Source: Seminavis robusta
Lineage: Eukaryota; Bacillariophyta; Bacillariophyceae; Naviculales; Naviculaceae
Length of the DNA: 64,000 bases
Direction of reading: 5' to 3'
Assembly (NCBI GenBank): GCA_903772945.1
Contig: CAICTM010000002.1
Span: 124,001 to 188,000 of the forward strand
The notes beneath the pieces are model-generated. The model did not search any database. It was given only the letters and a program-made list of their open reading frames with translations, and had not been told where the DNA came from. This document shows, piece after piece, positions 61,647 through 64,000 of this stretch. Each line of letters starts with the position of its first letter. The first letter of the stretch is position 1. The position numbers were made by a program, and so were the translations under genes.

Positions 61647-64000
61647 TGTTGCTGTTGTTCTTATTGTTTGTTGTTTGTTGTGATTTCCTTGATTTCTGGA
61701 GTTCCTTCTACTGTTGTTGTCGTTGCATTACTGTGCAAAACCAGTTCCCTGTGAAGTGGTCAATATCGAGTTTTATGGCAGCCTTTGGTTCGTGGACGGT
61801 CGTGTGTGTATGACAAAGCAAGCTCGAGAACCGACTGGAATGACCCGTGTGGATCCGCTTTGCCCGCAACAACAAAAGCGGAAACCGCGGAGTTAGACTG
61901 CCGGGATTCAGTCGGGAAGACTGGCCCCAGCAGTCAAAAATATCCAAGAAACCTTTCGAACAACCCCACACGTACCGGTACACATGCCAATTCAAGAAAA
62001 AGGGGGCTAAGGGGGTCCCCTTAATTTTGGGTGCTCAAGTCTTACCGGATCTTCGACAGTATCAGAACAAGACTACTGATGAGCAATGGGTGGTACTGAA
62101 AGGGCTTTGCTCTTTGATGCTGGCTACTGGTCATTATTTACACCGCATTCAAATTTGTCCAAGATCATTGTCTGGTATATGTCACGCTATACTCTATTTT
62201 AAGAAACATATTCAGCGGCAGTTGCCCTGGAGGTGCAAGTTGTTTTTTAGCATTGTTTGTGTGATTTTGCTGAAGGTTCATTCTACGGAAAGCAAACCTA
62301 ACTGCTGTGGACAGTATCAAGAGATTTGCACCAATTAAAAGCTACCCATTTATGTCTCCATGGATCCCACAAAGCCAAGCCCTTTGGCCCCCGTACTGCT
62401 CCTCAATTTTCGTCCCTGCTGATCCCACGGAACCTAGTCCTGAATTTTGACTCTTCTGCGCTTTTAATAAAAGCTTGGCCCTCCTACTCTAAACCCCCTT
62501 TATATTGCATTCACTAGATTTGCTAATGAATGGTTTCAAAGCACTGTTTTCCGCACAAGTAGTTCTCAAACATGTTCCCTTTGTCCCTCATCTGCAATGG
62601 GTTCAAACGGGAAGCATCCCACCAGCAGCAACCGTCGCAGCCGTGTTTTCTTTGTGGATGCATCATGTTGGTGGCTCCGTACGGTATCAAGATGATGTCT
62701 TGTAGAAATTTTTTCTTCATTTCCTTGTTTTTCCACAAATTCAGACAAGAACATTGTATAGGGTTCTTGTGAGCAAGTGCAGGGATATGAGGGGCTTTAA
62801 AATCTCTTACCTTTCCCATGACCATGGAAGCTTTACGGATTTATTTGACAGACATGTCCGGGCTCTGTCCTGCGGTCATCGTCTTTTGGATTGGTAGAAC
62901 TCAACTCCCACGAACCAGGCCGGAATAGTGCTCGTGGGAGTCGTCTTGCTGACTTCCCTTGTGAGCTGGTGACAACGCTACACGTACCATGTAGCGGTAC
63001 CGTTCGACCGGCACGGTACGATAGCAATAGGTTACGGGAAGTTACTCGGAGCACCTCTGCCTGGCTTCACGGCGGTGGCTCTTGTTGTTTCATTATCAAG
63101 TTCGTACTGGCATGGTGCTGTGTTTTCAAGGCTGGGTAGCATTTTTAAATCCCACGCATATCTACGACTCTTGCTTGGCTGTTGTCATCAAAGTCATGGC
63201 TAAGGCTGCTCCATTTCCGCCCTCTTCCGCATCTGGCAACTCCGGCCAGCCACAATATGCCAGCATGCAGGGCATCTCGCTCCCTCTCTCGTGGTTTGCT
63301 CACAGCTGCGACCAGGTATTGGAAGTCGAGTCGTTGATTGCCTCGCTTCCGCAGTCAAAACGGACCAAGAGCGCAGCCAGGACCAAGGACTATCCCTGCC
63401 GAGCTTTTGCCAGCGGCTGCTGACCACGACAGGCGCTCACTCAAAAAGGCCAAAATGGGTACCTGTATGGCATCGTAATGTTGCGGCACCAAGACAGCTA
63501 CATCTTGGTTTCTCCGCTATTCGTATGTCTGGCGGTGAGAGCGAGCGGCTGGCCTCGTCTACAAATACTTAGAAACATGAAATTAGATAAATGGTGAAGA
63601 TGATACAGTCTATGTTGTTTGAAACTAGCTACAGCGCATTGGAGAATTGTAGGGCCATGTTTCTTGGGCGGCTTGCGCATCGTCCTCTGTTATTAATTTG
63701 TTACTGGCACACTTCATTCGTCTCGTCAAGTAGCTTACAAAGCAACGAAACAACTCGGCTGAACAAGAAGAAAGATCTTCAGAAACACGGTAGCAGGGAG
63801 GCCAGGTTGCTTTCAAAGGTTGAGACAGACGTCTCTCCAGCATAATTGTACGCACGATACCTGTACCTTCAAATCAAATCGTTCGGCGCAACACAACTAT
63901 AGTGAGCCACGATGACACGATGACACGAATAACAAGTCGACTGCCCGTCGGGATCTTATAGAGGAATATTATTCTAAAAAACACTAACATAGCCTCAAAA
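61647..64000. other. Right-edge region, no supported gene
   Basis: 2.3 kb with many frames below 165 codons on both strands, none with a recognisable domain or a convincing splice partner. TACCGGTAC occurs near 61973 and GCGGTACCG near 62994. A gene continuing past the window edge cannot be excluded. Confidence 0.45.

Noticed and set aside
61847-62338. 163-codon plus-strand frame near the right edge
   Set aside because: No domain, odd composition and no start context; left as unsupported.

Overview
The window is eukaryotic nuclear DNA, most likely from a pennate diatom (inference; a raphid pennate such as Seminavis would fit). The grounds are: a DUF6824 gene and a small protein with a G-D-x-P-x-C...G-P-P...L-D-W signature, both of types I know as expanded in diatoms; short GT-AG introns of about 74-240 bp in many genes; and gene-rich DNA on both strands. 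Spacers carry palindromic TACCGGTA and GCTAGC runs. I found no CRISPR, no bacterial operons and no intact virus-like element.

Layout. 1-4.3 kb: a DUF6824 gene, a broken gene and a cluster of GGGACGATTT repeats. 4.4-15.1 kb, all on the minus strand: a three-exon DENN protein with an ENTH-like domain, a membrane-anchored beta-propeller protein (PF09826 type), and cyclase-associated protein (CAP). 15.5-23.2 kb: an endonuclease/exonuclease/phosphatase-fold protein, a small diatom-type protein, a 974-aa low-complexity protein and a nitroreductase-like protein. 23.4 kb: tRNA-Ser(CGA). 24.3-30.5 kb: CAND1 and an ankyrin-repeat protein. 32.1-38.1 kb: a carnitine/acylcarnitine-type mitochondrial carrier, a ZIP zinc transporter with duplicated Cys-rich exons, and a secreted FKBP. 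38.7-50.5 kb: an OTUD5-type deubiquitinase (split by a 22-N assembly gap), a protein with six bromodomains, uracil-DNA glycosylase, and the retromer subunit VPS26. 50.9-61.6 kb: a long charged coiled-coil protein, a PDZ protein and an uncharacterised three-exon gene. The last 2.3 kb hold no gene I can support.

The genes are a normal mix of housekeeping functions rather than a cluster with one task. Recurrent themes are endosomal trafficking (DENN-ENTH, VPS26), ubiquitin/NEDD8 control (CAND1, OTUD5) and chromatin/DNA repair (six-bromodomain protein, UNG). Many neighbours are divergent pairs sharing 300-1200 bp upstream regions. I rebuilt the spliced models by hand from splice consensus, phase and protein continuity. 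Except for the two incomplete ones (OTUD5 across the gap, VPS26 without a certain first exon), each has a total length divisible by three.

Most unusual points: the DENN-ENTH fusion; the six-bromodomain gene with a 25-nt microexon inside bromodomain 3; the exon-plus-intron duplication in the ZIP gene; the Met/Gln-rich insert in VPS26; and the GGGACGATTT cluster.
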